A DNA stretch of 64,000 bases from SAR202 cluster bacterium (GTDB taxonomy: Bacteria > Chloroflexota > Dehalococcoidia > Lucifugimonadales > OSU-TB39): positions 1 to 64,000 of the forward strand of contig VFGY01000025.1 in assembly GCA_009392195.1 (NCBI GenBank). The letters are read 5' to 3'. Shown piece after piece: positions 35,343 through 45,165 of the stretch. A model generated the notes under the pieces. The model searched no databases, was not told the origin of the DNA, and saw nothing but the letters and a program-made list of their open reading frames with translations. Numbering within the stretch: position 1 is the first letter of the stretch; each line of letters starts with the position of its first letter. A program made the translations under genes and the position numbers.

Positions 35343-36446
35343 TTAATCAAATACAACAATTGCTCTAGCAACTTTGCCTTGCTCTAAATGTTCAAAACCT
35401 TTGTTAATTTCTTCTAATTTCAATCTCATTGAAATCATTTCATCTAACATCAATCGCTCGTTCATATACAGGTTAGCGAGTTTAGGAAAGTCAATCCTAG
35501 GCCTACTCATACCATACGAAGTTCTAATTATTTCCCTATCACCCATTAGCAAGTGAAATGGCAATGATATTTCTTCTCCGAATGGAGTTTTGCCTAATAA
35601 AACAATCCTCGCGCCAGGTCGCGAAATTTCAAGAGTATGCTTTATTGAAATATTTTGTCCCGCAGCCTCTATGGCACAATCTACTCCTCTGCCAGCAGTT
35701 AAATCTTTTACAAACGAGGAAGGTTCTTCATCAAGCGAATTAAATGTATGAGTAGCACCCATATCAGCAGCTACCTTGAGTTTATCCGAGTTGATATCTA
35801 TAGCTATAATCGTAGAAGCCCCACTTAAGCGTGCACCTTGAATCGCACTTAATCCTACAGCTCCACAACCTACTACTGCAACACTTGATTCAGGTCTAAT
35901 TTTACCAGCATAGACAGCTCCACCATATCCAGTCATCACCGCGCAACCCAATAGAGCCGCCCTGTCAAGCGGGAAATCTTCCCGTACTGGAACCGCTCCT
36001 TGTTCAGGTATAACAGTATATTCGGCATGGGATGAAACCATACTGTAATGATATACAGGTTTATCGCCAATAAACATCCTAGGATTTTCGTCATATAGCA
36101 ACCCCTTTGTTCTAACTTTAGTCATGGGTTCGCATAGGATAGGCTGTCCATTATCACAATAAAAACAGTGTCCACAATTAGGCTCCCATGAACACACAAC
36201 ATGATCGCCCGGTTTCAGTCTAGTTACACCATCTCCAATTGATTCAACTATGCCAGCACCCTCATGGCCAATTACAGCAGGTAAAGCTTGAGATTGAAAT
36301 CCTTTCATCGTCTCCCAATCCGTATGACATAAACCACTAGCCGCAATCTTTATCCTCACTTCACCTGGGGCAGGTTCTTTTATGTTTACTTCTTCAATAG
36401 ATAACTCCGATGGAGTTGAATGTAAAACAGCAGCTTTCATCTTCAT
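35343..36446 (-). CDS. Zinc-dependent alcohol dehydrogenase (class III-like)
   Basis: 367 residues from the ATG at 36446, which has GGAGG nine bases upstream; an in-frame start at 36500 lies in front of that site and gives no family-like sequence. Catalytic zinc Cys in SGLCHTDW, GHEGAGIVE, structural zinc C-x2-C-x2-C-x7-C at NCGHCFYCDNGQPILC, Rossmann motif VVGCGAVGLSAIQG. Medium-chain alcohol/formaldehyde-type dehydrogenase, NAD(P)-dependent. Divergent from an aldolase/ThDP-enzyme unit. Confidence 0.92.
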   Translation of the reverse strand: MKMKAAVLHSTPSELSIEEVNIKEPAPGEVRIKIAASGLCHTDWETMKGFQSQALPAVIGHEGAGIVESIGDGVTRLKPGDHVVCSWEPNCGHCFYCDNGQPILCEPMTKVRTKGLLYDENPRMFIGDKPVYHYSMVSSHAEYTVIPEQGAVPVREDFPLDRAALLGCAVMTGYGGAVYAGKIRPESSVAVVGCGAVGLSAIQGARLSGASTIIAIDINSDKLKVAADMGATHTFNSLDEEPSSFVKDLTAGRGVDCAIEAAGQNISIKHTLEISRPGARIVLLGKTPFGEEISLPFHLLMGDREIIRTSYGMSRPRIDFPKLANLYMNERLMLDEMISMRLKLEEINKGFEHLEQGKVARAIVVFD

Positions 36447-36698
36447 TTTAGTTTGCCTCCAAAATAAATGTTCACATCTAACAACCAATTTTTGAATCAA
36501 TGAAAAGCATTATATATTCAATCCAAAACAAATATACACAATAACTATCTATAACGTTCCAATTCATATTGAAATTGCTTGAATATCTATCCAAATCTAT
36601 AGTCCAATACAATTAATCTAAAAACAAGTTAATTGAATGAATTATTATTAGCATTACCAGACCTTCAATTTTTGTATTTTAACTAAGCGAGGTTCAAA

Positions 36699-37439
36699 TT
36701 GATTAATACCGCAAAACATATGATGCTAGAAGGTAAGCCAGCTATCGGAGCCGAAGTGGGACTAGGGTCAATAATTGCAACCGAAACTATGGCCTCAATA
36801 GGATGGGACTACATAATGGTAGACAACCAACATGGTAATTGGTCTGACCATATGAATTTAGATGCCTTTCGTAGCATAAAATTAGGTGGAAGTATTCCCA
36901 TATCAAGAGTCAGGCACAATGAATACTCCGCAATTGGCAGGCTACTAGACCAAGGAGCATTGGGCATTATCGTACCAATGGTAAATACAGAAGAAGACGC
37001 AAAAACAGCCGTAAATGCAGTAAGATACCCTCCTTTAGGATCCAGGTCTAACGGTGCATACGGAGTTAAATATTTCGGCTCTGACTACCTTAAGCAAGCA
37101 AATGAAGAAATATTTCTAGCAGTACAAATAGAAACAAAATCTGGCTTAGAAAATGTTGACAAAATAATGGCTGTTGAAGGAATCGATGGTTGCTGGATTG
37201 GACCATCTGACTTAGCACTTTCTCTTAATGTAGAATTTGAAAGTAAAGAACATGATGATGCAATAATGAGAATTTTTGATGCATGTAATAAATCAAAGAA
37301 AATACCGGGAATTTGCTGTTTTAACACTCAAATGACTAAAAAATGGCTTTCTAAAGGCGCTTTATTTGTTACTTCTGGAGCAGATATTTCATTTATGATA
37401 GAAGGATCAAATGCAACTTTGAAAGAACTGGGACGATAA
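36699..37439 (+). CDS. HpcH/HpaI-type aldolase, second copy
   Basis: 246 residues: KPAIGAEVGLGSIIATE, WDYIMVDNQHGNW, PISRVRHNEYSAIGRLLDQGALGIIVPMV, VQIETKSGLENVDKIMAVEGIDGCWIGPSDL. All key positions (His in DNQHG, Arg in RV, Glu in QIET, Asp in PSDL) are present. The start is TTG at 36699 with GCGAGG upstream. Followed 40 bases later by a thiamine-diphosphate enzyme, so both probably work on 2-oxo acids. The 250-base gap to the divergent alcohol dehydrogenase start contains no other gene. Confidence 0.88.
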   Translation: MINTAKHMMLEGKPAIGAEVGLGSIIATETMASIGWDYIMVDNQHGNWSDHMNLDAFRSIKLGGSIPISRVRHNEYSAIGRLLDQGALGIIVPMVNTEEDAKTAVNAVRYPPLGSRSNGAYGVKYFGSDYLKQANEEIFLAVQIETKSGLENVDKIMAVEGIDGCWIGPSDLALSLNVEFESKEHDDAIMRIFDACNKSKKIPGICCFNTQMTKKWLSKGALFVTSGADISFMIEGSNATLKELGR

Positions 37440-37479
37440 TGAAGTTGTTTTTCTATAAATTATTTTTTGGAGTTATTAA

Positions 37480-39120
37480 GTGAAAGGTAAAGAATTAGTA
37501 GCAGAAATATTGAAAAGAGAAGGCGTTGAATTTTTACCATGTTATCCAGCACAGGAATTAATTGACCCTTGTGCAAAATTAGGAATAAAACCTATTGTAT
37601 GTAGACAAGAAAGAATGGGCATGGCTATCGCTGATGGTTATAGCAGAATAAATAACGGCAATAAAATTGGTGTTTTCACAATGCAACGAGGGCCAGGATC
37701 AGAAAATGCTTTCCCTGGTGCTGCACAAGCTTATTCGGATAATTCACCAATATTAATTTTACCTGGCGGCGAAGACACACATCAAACCGGTATATCTCCA
37801 GTATTCAGTCCTTCTGAAAACTACAAAAATATAACCAAATGGAGTATTCAAGCAAATCACGTTGAAAGAATACCGAATTTATTGAGGAAAGCATTTTATG
37901 AACTTAAAACAGGCAAAGGAAGCCCGGTTCTAGTTGAAATACCGATTAATATACTCGAGACAGAATATAAAGAAGAGATTAGTTATTCACCACCGACAGG
38001 AAACAAAATAAGCCCGGATTCTAATGAGGTAAGAGAAGTCGCGAAATTTTTGATTTCGAGTAATACCCCAGTAATCCACGCTGGTCAAGGATGTCTTTAT
38101 GCTGAAGCTTGGAATGAACTCCAAGATATAGCTACACTTCTAGATGCGCCTGTAATGACTACTAATACTGGTAAAAGCGCATTCCCGGAAAACCATCCAC
38201 TTTCATTAGGTGCTGCTGGCAGATCAGTAACAGGCCATGGGTTCAAATTCATGCAAGAATCTGATGTGATATTTGGAATAGGATGTAGCTTTTCAAAAAC
38301 ATTTTATAATCCACAAATACCTGCAAACAAAACCATAATACACTCCACAAATGATGCATTTGATATCAACAAAGATCAACAGTCTCATATGGGTTTAGTT
38401 GGAGACGCTAAGTTAACGTTGCAATTGCTAATAGAGGAAATTAAAAGCCTAACCGATGGCAAAGGTAGAACAAAAACCAGAAAAGTTAAAGATGAAGTCT
38501 TAACTGCAAAAACTGAATGGCTATCTAAATGGAATAACCAATTATACTCCGATGAAATTCCATTAAATCAATATAGAATAATAAACGACTTAATGGCTAC
38601 CGTAGATCGCGAACATACTATAATTACTCACGATGCAGGGAGCCCAAGGGATCAACTTGTTTCTATGTGGGAATGTGTAGCACCTCGAACATATATTGGA
38701 TGGGGGAAATCTACTCAGTTGGGATTTGGTCTAGGAGTAATTATGGGAGCTAAATTAGCTAAACCAGATTATACCTGTATCAATATAATGGGAGATGCTG
38801 CAATTGGCATGGTCGGGTTGGACATCGAAACGGCAGTTAGAAACAATTTAGGTATTATTACAATTGTGTTTAACAATGGCATTATGGCAATCGAAAGTGA
38901 TCACATGCCCTATGCTGCAAAAACTTATGATGCGATAAGACAAGACGGAAATTATGCCGAAATAGCTAAAGCTTTAGGAGCATGGTCTAAAACAATAAAA
39001 TCGCCTGACGAAATCATACCATCAATCAAAGAAGCTATAAATGTTTCGAAAACAGGTCAACCGGTTTTATTAGATTGCCACGTTAAAGCTGGGTTCGACT
39101 TTTCAATACATAAATATTGA
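37480..39120 (+). CDS. Thiamine-diphosphate enzyme (acetolactate synthase-like)
   Basis: 546 residues with the three ThDP domains: Pyr domain with the catalytic Glu in CRQERMGMAIADGYSR, central domain (about 190-320), and PP domain with GDAAIGMVGLDIETA ... NNG, the metal/diphosphate motif, where the usual GDG is GDA. The start is GTG at 37480 with TTGGAG upstream. It decarboxylates or ligates 2-oxo acids; relatives include acetolactate synthase, oxalyl-CoA decarboxylase and sulfoacetaldehyde acetyltransferase, and the exact one is open. Downstream of an aldolase, likely one transcript. Confidence 0.87.
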   Translation: MKGKELVAEILKREGVEFLPCYPAQELIDPCAKLGIKPIVCRQERMGMAIADGYSRINNGNKIGVFTMQRGPGSENAFPGAAQAYSDNSPILILPGGEDTHQTGISPVFSPSENYKNITKWSIQANHVERIPNLLRKAFYELKTGKGSPVLVEIPINILETEYKEEISYSPPTGNKISPDSNEVREVAKFLISSNTPVIHAGQGCLYAEAWNELQDIATLLDAPVMTTNTGKSAFPENHPLSLGAAGRSVTGHGFKFMQESDVIFGIGCSFSKTFYNPQIPANKTIIHSTNDAFDINKDQQSHMGLVGDAKLTLQLLIEEIKSLTDGKGRTKTRKVKDEVLTAKTEWLSKWNNQLYSDEIPLNQYRIINDLMATVDREHTIITHDAGSPRDQLVSMWECVAPRTYIGWGKSTQLGFGLGVIMGAKLAKPDYTCINIMGDAAIGMVGLDIETAVRNNLGIITIVFNNGIMAIESDHMPYAAKTYDAIRQDGNYAEIAKALGAWSKTIKSPDEIIPSIKEAINVSKTGQPVLLDCHVKAGFDFSIHKY

Positions 39121-39132
39121 ATCAATAACAGA

Positions 39133-40704
39133 TTAATTTGTACGACCCCGCCTTAAACCTTTACCTGGTAGAGCACCGGTGTTTTCCCCATTATCAATAA
39201 CAACTTGACCATTTACAATTACGTAAGGTATACCTAACGGGTATTGTTTAGGGTTCCATTTGGTAGCTGGAGCTTTAACTTCATCAGCATGGAATATTAC
39301 AACATCAGCTTTCATTCCATCCCTTAACATTCCACGATCTGTCATTCCTAATCTTTGAGCAGGGAATGAGGTCATTTTCCTTATTGCCTCAGGTAAAGCA
39401 AGTTGCTTTTCAGCCCTAACAAATTCTGCTAATACAACAGGGAAACATCCATAACTTCTTGGACTTGGGAATTCACCAAGCAATATGGCATCGCTTGCTA
39501 TCATACCAGAAGGATGCGATACAAAATCTGGCAAAGTTTGTTCATTAGTACCTAAAGCAACTACATTTACTCCAAGATTTTCTTCAATCAATAAATCAAA
39601 CAACGCTTCAGCGGGCTCTTGATTTCTCATATGCGCTATATCATTCAATAACCTTCCATCGTATTGCTTATTACTTTTATTTTTGAAATTTGTTAACCAC
39701 GAACTATATGTCCATTCATCAGATAGCTCTTTCTTCATTTTTTGTCTCTGGCCTTTATCTTTTAATCTTTCCATCAAAGATTCAGGACCTCCATCTTTTG
39801 ACCATTTCGGTAAAGCTATTGTTATCGCAGTACTAGAGTAAGGGTATGTGTAGCAATCAAAAGTAACATCCATTCCTTTCGCTCTGTTATCATCAACTAG
39901 GCCTAAATAATCTAGATGACTAAGAACACCCTGACTTCCTTGACGATAATGAGTCAAATGAACTGGTATGTCACTTCTTTTACCGATTTCAATCGCTTCT
40001 TCCCAAGGCGCTAGTAATCCCTGAGACTTGAGACTTGCACGTGTATGCGTGTGATAAAACCCATTAAATCTTGCACTAACCTTACAAAGTTCGATTAATT
40101 CATTTGTGTCAGCATAAGCTCCAGGAGGATAATCCAATCCTGTTGAAAGAGCCCATGCTCCTTCCTCTAATGATTCACGTACCACAGATTTCATGTTATT
40201 CATCTCATCTTTGGTAGCAGGCCTATCATTCCATCCTACTCCCCAAATCCTGACCGGCCCGTTACCAAGTATGTAGGCGATATTAATCGCTACTGAGTTA
40301 TCATATTTACTAAGCAACTCTGACACTGTTAGCCAATCAGCAGGTTTGGGAGGGTAACCATTAGCTCCCGAATCTAACCAAATATATCTCTGCAATTCTT
40401 CTTTGGTTTTGAATGGGGCATGAGACATACCGTCGATTCCAACCAGTTCAGTTGTAACACCTTGTCTTACCTTTGGATCATGGTGAGGTTCACTCATTAT
40501 TGTTAAGCCTGCATGGGAATGTAAATCGATAAATCCTGGAGATACAACATGCCCAGAAGCATTTATAACCCGATTCGCTTCAATCTCAGAGGTATCTCCT
40601 CTATGTAAATAAACTTTGTCACCATCAATCAAAACACTCGCATAAAATCCTGGATTGCCACTTCCATCTATTACTAAACCATCTTTTATATGAATATCAA
40701 TCAT
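39133..40704 (-). CDS. Amidohydrolase, N-acyl-D-amino-acid deacylase type
   Basis: 523 residues of the metal-dependent amidohydrolase superfamily: SPGFIDLHSHAG (HxH), VRQGVTTELVGIDG, ALSTGLDYPPGAYADTNE, HTHTRAS and HLTHYRQ. The C-terminal composite domain ends with PADVVIFHADEVKAPATKW. These features are those of the D-aminoacylase group, which releases D-amino acids from N-acyl forms. It lies 47 bases downstream of selD on the same strand. Confidence 0.88.
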   Translation of the reverse strand: MIDIHIKDGLVIDGSGNPGFYASVLIDGDKVYLHRGDTSEIEANRVINASGHVVSPGFIDLHSHAGLTIMSEPHHDPKVRQGVTTELVGIDGMSHAPFKTKEELQRYIWLDSGANGYPPKPADWLTVSELLSKYDNSVAINIAYILGNGPVRIWGVGWNDRPATKDEMNNMKSVVRESLEEGAWALSTGLDYPPGAYADTNELIELCKVSARFNGFYHTHTRASLKSQGLLAPWEEAIEIGKRSDIPVHLTHYRQGSQGVLSHLDYLGLVDDNRAKGMDVTFDCYTYPYSSTAITIALPKWSKDGGPESLMERLKDKGQRQKMKKELSDEWTYSSWLTNFKNKSNKQYDGRLLNDIAHMRNQEPAEALFDLLIEENLGVNVVALGTNEQTLPDFVSHPSGMIASDAILLGEFPSPRSYGCFPVVLAEFVRAEKQLALPEAIRKMTSFPAQRLGMTDRGMLRDGMKADVVIFHADEVKAPATKWNPKQYPLGIPYVIVNGQVVIDNGENTGALPGKGLRRGRTN

Positions 40705-40751
40705 CTAATCCATTCCTCCACTATCAAACTAAATTTTTAATTCCAATCTAA

Positions 40752-41810
40752 TCAACTGACCATAATTGGGCTTGAGCCCAATTCACCTTTATTGTGCACT
40801 TTTCCGATTATCTCGGCAGTATCGGTCCCAAAGCACAGTAATTTATCGAGTAGAACTGGCGATTTTTCTTCAGGAATTGAAATCAATAGCCCTCCTGAAG
40901 TCTGAGGATCGCAGAGTATTACCTTAAAAATATCATCGACACTTTTGTCCCACACAACTGAATCACCAATATATTCTAAATTATGATAAGTACCACTTGG
41001 AATCATACCTTCTTCAGCTATTTTTATCACATTTGACATTAATGGTATATTTCCAGCAATTATTTCTACCTGAACACCACTAGCAACAACCATGTTATTC
41101 AAATGTCCAAGCAACCCAAATCCAGTTATATCGACACATGCATTTACACCTACATCCTGCATGATCTCACTGGATTTACTATTTAATTGTTTCATATATT
41201 TTATGCAACCATTCATTATTGAAGGTTCTATCTGTCCAGCCTTACCAGCGGTGGTAATAATCCCAGTCCCAATTGGCTTAGTAAGAATAAGAACGTCGCC
41301 CGGCTTAGACCCAGAATTAGTAATTTCTAAACCCGGCTTAATTATTCCAGTAACTGCAAGACCATATTTAGGTTCATCATCAGTAACTGTGTGGCCACCT
41401 ACAATAATCAATCCTGCTTCACGAGCCTTGCTCGCACCACCTTCAATAATCTTTCCTAAAATATCCTTGGATAATTCTGCCGGGAATCCTACAATATTCA
41501 TTCCTAATAACGGCTTCGCTCCCATGGCATATACATCACTTAACGCATTTGCTACCGCTATTTCACCATAATCACTTGGATCATCGACAATAGGCGGAAA
41601 AAAATCGACAGTTTGTACCAGGGCAACATCATCTGACATTTTATAAACGGCAGCATCGTCACCAGAAGTATGCCCTATTATCAAATTAGGGTCATTAATT
41701 ATAGGTAGATGACGCAGAACTTGCGTCAGTTCTTTTTGATTAAGTTTGGCAGCTCAACCAGCGCAGTTGGAAAGACTAGTCAATTTGAATTCGGATGACT
41801 TATCAGTCAA
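40752..41810 (-). CDS. selD: Selenophosphate synthetase, selenocysteine-containing
   Basis: 352 residues when an in-frame TGA (41756-41754) is read as selenocysteine, U19. The N-terminus then reads SNCAGUAAKLNQKELTQVL, the SelD glycine/Cys-Sec loop with the conserved Lys, continuing into IIGHTSGDDAAVY and the ATP-binding core (DFFPPIVDDPSDYGEIAVAN). The start is TTG at 41810 with AAGGAGGG five bases upstream. A start after the TGA would remove the catalytic loop. A 7-base-pair hairpin follows the TGA. Makes selenophosphate from selenide and ATP; partner selA is at 53172-54530. Confidence 0.93.
41710..41728 (-). promoter_or_regulatory. Candidate SECIS hairpin in selD
   Basis: On the minus strand TGACGCA - AGTTC - TGCGTCA forms a perfect 7-base stem with a 5-base loop containing GU, starting 26 bases after the UGA codon. 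Bacterial SECIS elements lie directly 3' of the UGA with a G/U-bearing apical loop; the distance is at the long end of the usual range. Confidence 0.6.
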
Positions 41811-41974
41811 AATAACCCTCCTTTATTTTCAACACCTCAATTATATTGATAAATGGCTAATTCCATTTTCGGATACATTAATAAAAGAGTCTATAGCTCC
41901 AGATACTTTAAAACCACTTGATGAGTACAATTAACTTGACCTTTCTGTCTATATACTAAACAATTAACATCTTA

Positions 41975-42005
41975 TTGAAACACCAATAGATTAACTGTTT
42001 ATACT
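41975..42005 (+). promoter_or_regulatory. Weak promoter candidate for the MFS gene
   Basis: TTGAAA (41975-41980) and TATACT (42000-42005) are separated by 19 bases, slightly long. They lie in the 230-base gap between selD and the MFS gene, 37 bases before its ATG. Nothing else is seen in this gap. Confidence 0.3.
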
Positions 42006-42041
42006 CTTTCAAGCAAAACTTGAATCCGCAACATACACAGA

Positions 42042-43262
42042 ATGAAACCTGACAAAAACAATTATTTATGGTCGATATTGATGGCGATTGCGCTATTGAT
42101 AACACTCCTACCAATCTCAAGCTATATCGCTGCTATCAGCCATATCAAAAATGAATGGGCTCTAAACAATTCGGAATTGGCAATTATATATTCTTCTTAT
42201 TTGGGAGGATACGCTGTTTCAGCTTTGATAATAGTGCCATTAACAGATAAGGCTAACCGAAAAACTGTACTGATTATTTCAGCTATAATTTCAGTTATTA
42301 CACACATCCTCTTTAGCGCTGTATCAGACAATCTGTTGACTGCTTCAATCATTCGATTATTCGCAGGTGCAGGTTATGTTGGGATTTATATTTCTGGACT
42401 GAGGATTATTTCAGAACAATTCGACGAAAATAATAGGGGTAAAGCAATAGGGTTATTTGTGACAAGCCAATATTTATCTCACAGCGTATCGCTTGGTATA
42501 ACAGATTTGTTAATCAATAGTTTGTCAGATTGGAGATTTGGATATTCTATAATCTCTATAGCATCCGCAACAGGTATAATTTTATTCTTTTTTCTAACTA
42601 TTAAAATCAAACAATCACACCTAGTAAATCCAGATGATTCTGGTTTAAGTATTAGAAGAGACAAAAACATTATAAGAATCATAATTAGTTATTCAATTCA
42701 TGCTCTAGTTCTGTATTCTATTCGTGTATGGAGTCCAGTATTTTTGAATTCTAGCTTTGCTGCTAGTTCCAGTGACATTTTCAACAAGGTGTCAGGAAAC
42801 ACCATCGCTTCTATAGCTTTCGCAATTGCAGCTATAGGCCCTCTTTTAGGCGGTGTTTTTGCCGATAGGTTTGGAATCGTTAAATCAACTTCTTTAATAG
42901 TGGCCATTTGTGCTATATCAGGATTTCTTTTCGGCCTTGTTGAATTGACGAATATTATGCCGATTTTGATATTTTTACTTATCGTATATGCCTTCTCCGC
43001 CTCTGCAGACTCATCAATTTATCAAATGGGCATAATTAATGTAACGAAAAATAATAAACTTGGACAAAGTTTAGGAATCCAATCATTTGCGGGTTTAATG
43101 AGTGGATGTATCGGACCAATAATAATTGGATTTATTACAGATGTGACAACAGACGACTATCAATGGATAATAAGTTTCTCTCTTCTAGGATTCTTATCAC
43201 TTTTATCTCTAATAAATATAAACAACTTATCAATTCCGAATAACAAATCTAACCAAAGGTGA
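42042..43262 (+). CDS. Major facilitator superfamily transporter
   Basis: 406 residues with 12 predicted membrane helices. The loop between helices 2 and 3 has the MFS A-motif in altered form (VPLTDKANRKTVL), repeated in the second half as GGVFADRFGIVKS. Ends four bases before a beta-propeller glycosidase-like gene, so it may import the related carbohydrate; that link is inference. Confidence 0.87.
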   Translation: MKPDKNNYLWSILMAIALLITLLPISSYIAAISHIKNEWALNNSELAIIYSSYLGGYAVSALIIVPLTDKANRKTVLIISAIISVITHILFSAVSDNLLTASIIRLFAGAGYVGIYISGLRIISEQFDENNRGKAIGLFVTSQYLSHSVSLGITDLLINSLSDWRFGYSIISIASATGIILFFFLTIKIKQSHLVNPDDSGLSIRRDKNIIRIIISYSIHALVLYSIRVWSPVFLNSSFAASSSDIFNKVSGNTIASIAFAIAAIGPLLGGVFADRFGIVKSTSLIVAICAISGFLFGLVELTNIMPILIFLLIVYAFSASADSSIYQMGIINVTKNNKLGQSLGIQSFAGLMSGCIGPIIIGFITDVTTDDYQWIISFSLLGFLSLLSLININNLSIPNNKSNQR

Positions 43263-43265
43263 ATT

Positions 43266-44666
43266 ATGAATAGCAAAATACTGCTTATAGATGATTACCA
43301 TATCGACAAAAGAACAGGGCTTAATAGAATCATAAATCCAGGGGCCAAAGTTGAACACCCAGTGCTGGTGGCTGACCAACCATGGGAAGCCATAAACCAA
43401 ATGGGGGGAACAGTCACTAAAGAAGAGTCTTTATATCGCATGTGGTACGACAGTTGGGTACATAACACTCAACACAATGGATATTCTAGCTTGTACGCAG
43501 AAAGCGATGATGGAATAAATTGGATTAAACCTAACTTAAAAAAATACAAGGATTTTAATGGAAATATAAATAATAACATCTATTTGAACAGAATATCTTT
43601 AAGAGAAAATACGATTTCACCGCCACCCGATGTGGAACAGGACCATAACAAAAACATCTTATATACACCACATTTAGGCAAAGGTAAAACATATACAATG
43701 ATTGCATACGAATATGGCCGTACAGCTTATGGACCATATGACGGCTATTATCTTGCTTATTCTGACGATGGAATCAACTGGACAGATGGTCCAATAGAAC
43801 CAGTGATACCTGGACATGCAGATGTAGGGTGGTTTATGTATGATGGGCAAGATAAAAAATTTAGAGGCATAGTTAAACAATATCTGAACATAAGAGGCTA
43901 TAGCAGGCGGTCTGTGTTATGGACTGAAAGTAAGGATGGTTTAGTGTGGACATTACCAAAACCTGCCGTAATACCTGATGAAATTGACGATTCATGGGGT
44001 AAGGGAGATCCAAACAGATTCAGCCAATTCTATGGTATGCCAATATTTAGATATGACTCAATTATATTAGGATTCTTAGAAAATTTTAGGACAACGGATG
44101 GGCATATTTCTAGAGATGGATTTACATTCCCAGAACTAGTATCAAGCCGTGACGGTAAAGTATGGCAAAGAGTTGGAGACAGGTCTCCAATAATAGAACG
44201 CGGAGATCCAGGAGAATGGGATTGGGGCAGCGTTACCATAGGTAATTCCGTAATTGTAGAAAAAAATGAAATAAAGGCATATTACACTGGTAGAAACGAC
44301 ACACATGCCCACACAACAATAAAAGAAGAAGCAATTACTGGGTCCATAGGATTAGCAACATGGCAAATTGACCGTATGGTTGGTTTAAAAAGTACAACTG
44401 ATGGAACCTTACACATCAATAATATATCTGCTCTTAAAAACCTGCATATAAATGCTGATGCAAGACATGGCGCTATACGGGTCGAACTATCATCTGCTGG
44501 AACCGTTATATCCGGCTTTGAACTTGACAACTGTTTAGAAATTAAAGGTGATTCCACTGACCATCTAGTTCAATGGTCCAGATCTCCTACAACGGTTCTT
44601 AAAAAAGTCGATATGAAGATAGTTTTCAAAAATGAAACAGAGATTTTCTCTTTATGGTGGACATGA
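43266..44666 (+). CDS. Glycosidase-like five-bladed beta-propeller protein
   Basis: 466 residues. Repeated blades with YRMWYDSWV, YAESDDGINWIKP, YLAYSDDGINWTDGP, LWTESKDGLVWTLP and SSRDGKVWQRV resemble the GH43/GH32-type five-bladed propeller; a C-terminal beta-sandwich-like part begins about residue 370. Acid residues suitable for catalysis exist but I cannot assign a GH family. No signal peptide. ATG at 43266 with AAAGGTGA upstream, four bases after the MFS stop. Confidence 0.75.
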   Translation: MNSKILLIDDYHIDKRTGLNRIINPGAKVEHPVLVADQPWEAINQMGGTVTKEESLYRMWYDSWVHNTQHNGYSSLYAESDDGINWIKPNLKKYKDFNGNINNNIYLNRISLRENTISPPPDVEQDHNKNILYTPHLGKGKTYTMIAYEYGRTAYGPYDGYYLAYSDDGINWTDGPIEPVIPGHADVGWFMYDGQDKKFRGIVKQYLNIRGYSRRSVLWTESKDGLVWTLPKPAVIPDEIDDSWGKGDPNRFSQFYGMPIFRYDSIILGFLENFRTTDGHISRDGFTFPELVSSRDGKVWQRVGDRSPIIERGDPGEWDWGSVTIGNSVIVEKNEIKAYYTGRNDTHAHTTIKEEAITGSIGLATWQIDRMVGLKSTTDGTLHINNISALKNLHINADARHGAIRVELSSAGTVISGFELDNCLEIKGDSTDHLVQWSRSPTTVLKKVDMKIVFKNETEIFSLWWT

Positions 44667-44733
44667 CAAGTCAACCTTGTAAATTTATGAATATGCAAAT
44701 ATATTTAATTTAGAATCAAAAAGGAATAATTGA

Positions 44734-45153
44734 ATGGATAAAGTAACTGCAACTGCATTAAATGATTTAAAACATCAAATCACAACATCCACCTCTAAAT
44801 TTATAGCAGATAAATCATACACCGAGATAAAGGCGGATGGCCCAAATCCTATGGAATTACTATTGGCAGCTCTTGCTACCTGAGTATCAATGACTATTCT
44901 CCTGTATTGTCGGAGAAAAAATTGGGATTTAATCGGAATTTCAGTAACATGTATTCTAGATGAAAATCATGCTCGTATTTTAAATAAAACTGAACAAGAA
45001 CAAACGGCTATTGGCACTATATCGGTTACAATAAATTTAAAATCTAATCTGGGTCCAGATCAAATATCCAAAATCGAAAATATATCAGCAAAGTGTCCAG
45101 TGCACAAAGCTCTAGAACGAAGCTATGATATAAGCCATAAGATTGAATCATAA
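44734..45153 (+). CDS. OsmC-like peroxiredoxin with selenocysteine at the catalytic position
   Basis: 139 residues when TGA at 44881-44883 is read as selenocysteine, U50. The protein then reads PNPMELLLAALATUVSMT and continues in the same frame through LYCRRKNWDLIGISV to the second conserved Cys in KCPVHKALE, so U50 replaces the peroxidatic Cys of OsmC/YhfA-type thiol peroxidases. Both sides of the TGA are full-quality OsmC sequence, and a hairpin follows the codon. The ATG at 44734 has AAGGA nine bases upstream. Role: reduction of organic hydroperoxides. The alternative, a pseudogene with one stop, is less likely given selD and selA nearby. Confidence 0.85.
44897..44917 (+). promoter_or_regulatory. 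Candidate SECIS hairpin in the OsmC-like gene
   Basis: TTCTCC - 9-base loop TGTATTGTC - GGAGAA forms a perfect 6-base stem beginning 14 bases after the UGA, with G and U in the loop. Position and size are those of bacterial SECIS elements recognised by SelB. Confidence 0.6.
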
Positions 45154-45165
45154 AATCTAAATCGA

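Noticed and set aside
36447-36500. 18-codon N-terminal extension of the alcohol dehydrogenase
   Set aside because: The GGAGG site lies inside the extension and points to the ATG at 36446; the extension has no family similarity.
41746-41934. 62-codon plus-strand frame in front of the MFS gene
   Set aside because: It is antisense to the start and Sec loop of selD and is explained by that gene's conserved sequence.
41811-42041. tRNA-Sec next to selD
   Set aside because: I looked for a long acceptor/variable-arm tRNA with TCA anticodon in the gap and saw no cloverleaf.
44890-45153. Separate 87-codon gene after the TGA in the OsmC-like gene
   Set aside because: It is the C-terminal part of the same OsmC fold; a start inside it would lack the first half of the domain and has no ribosome-binding site.
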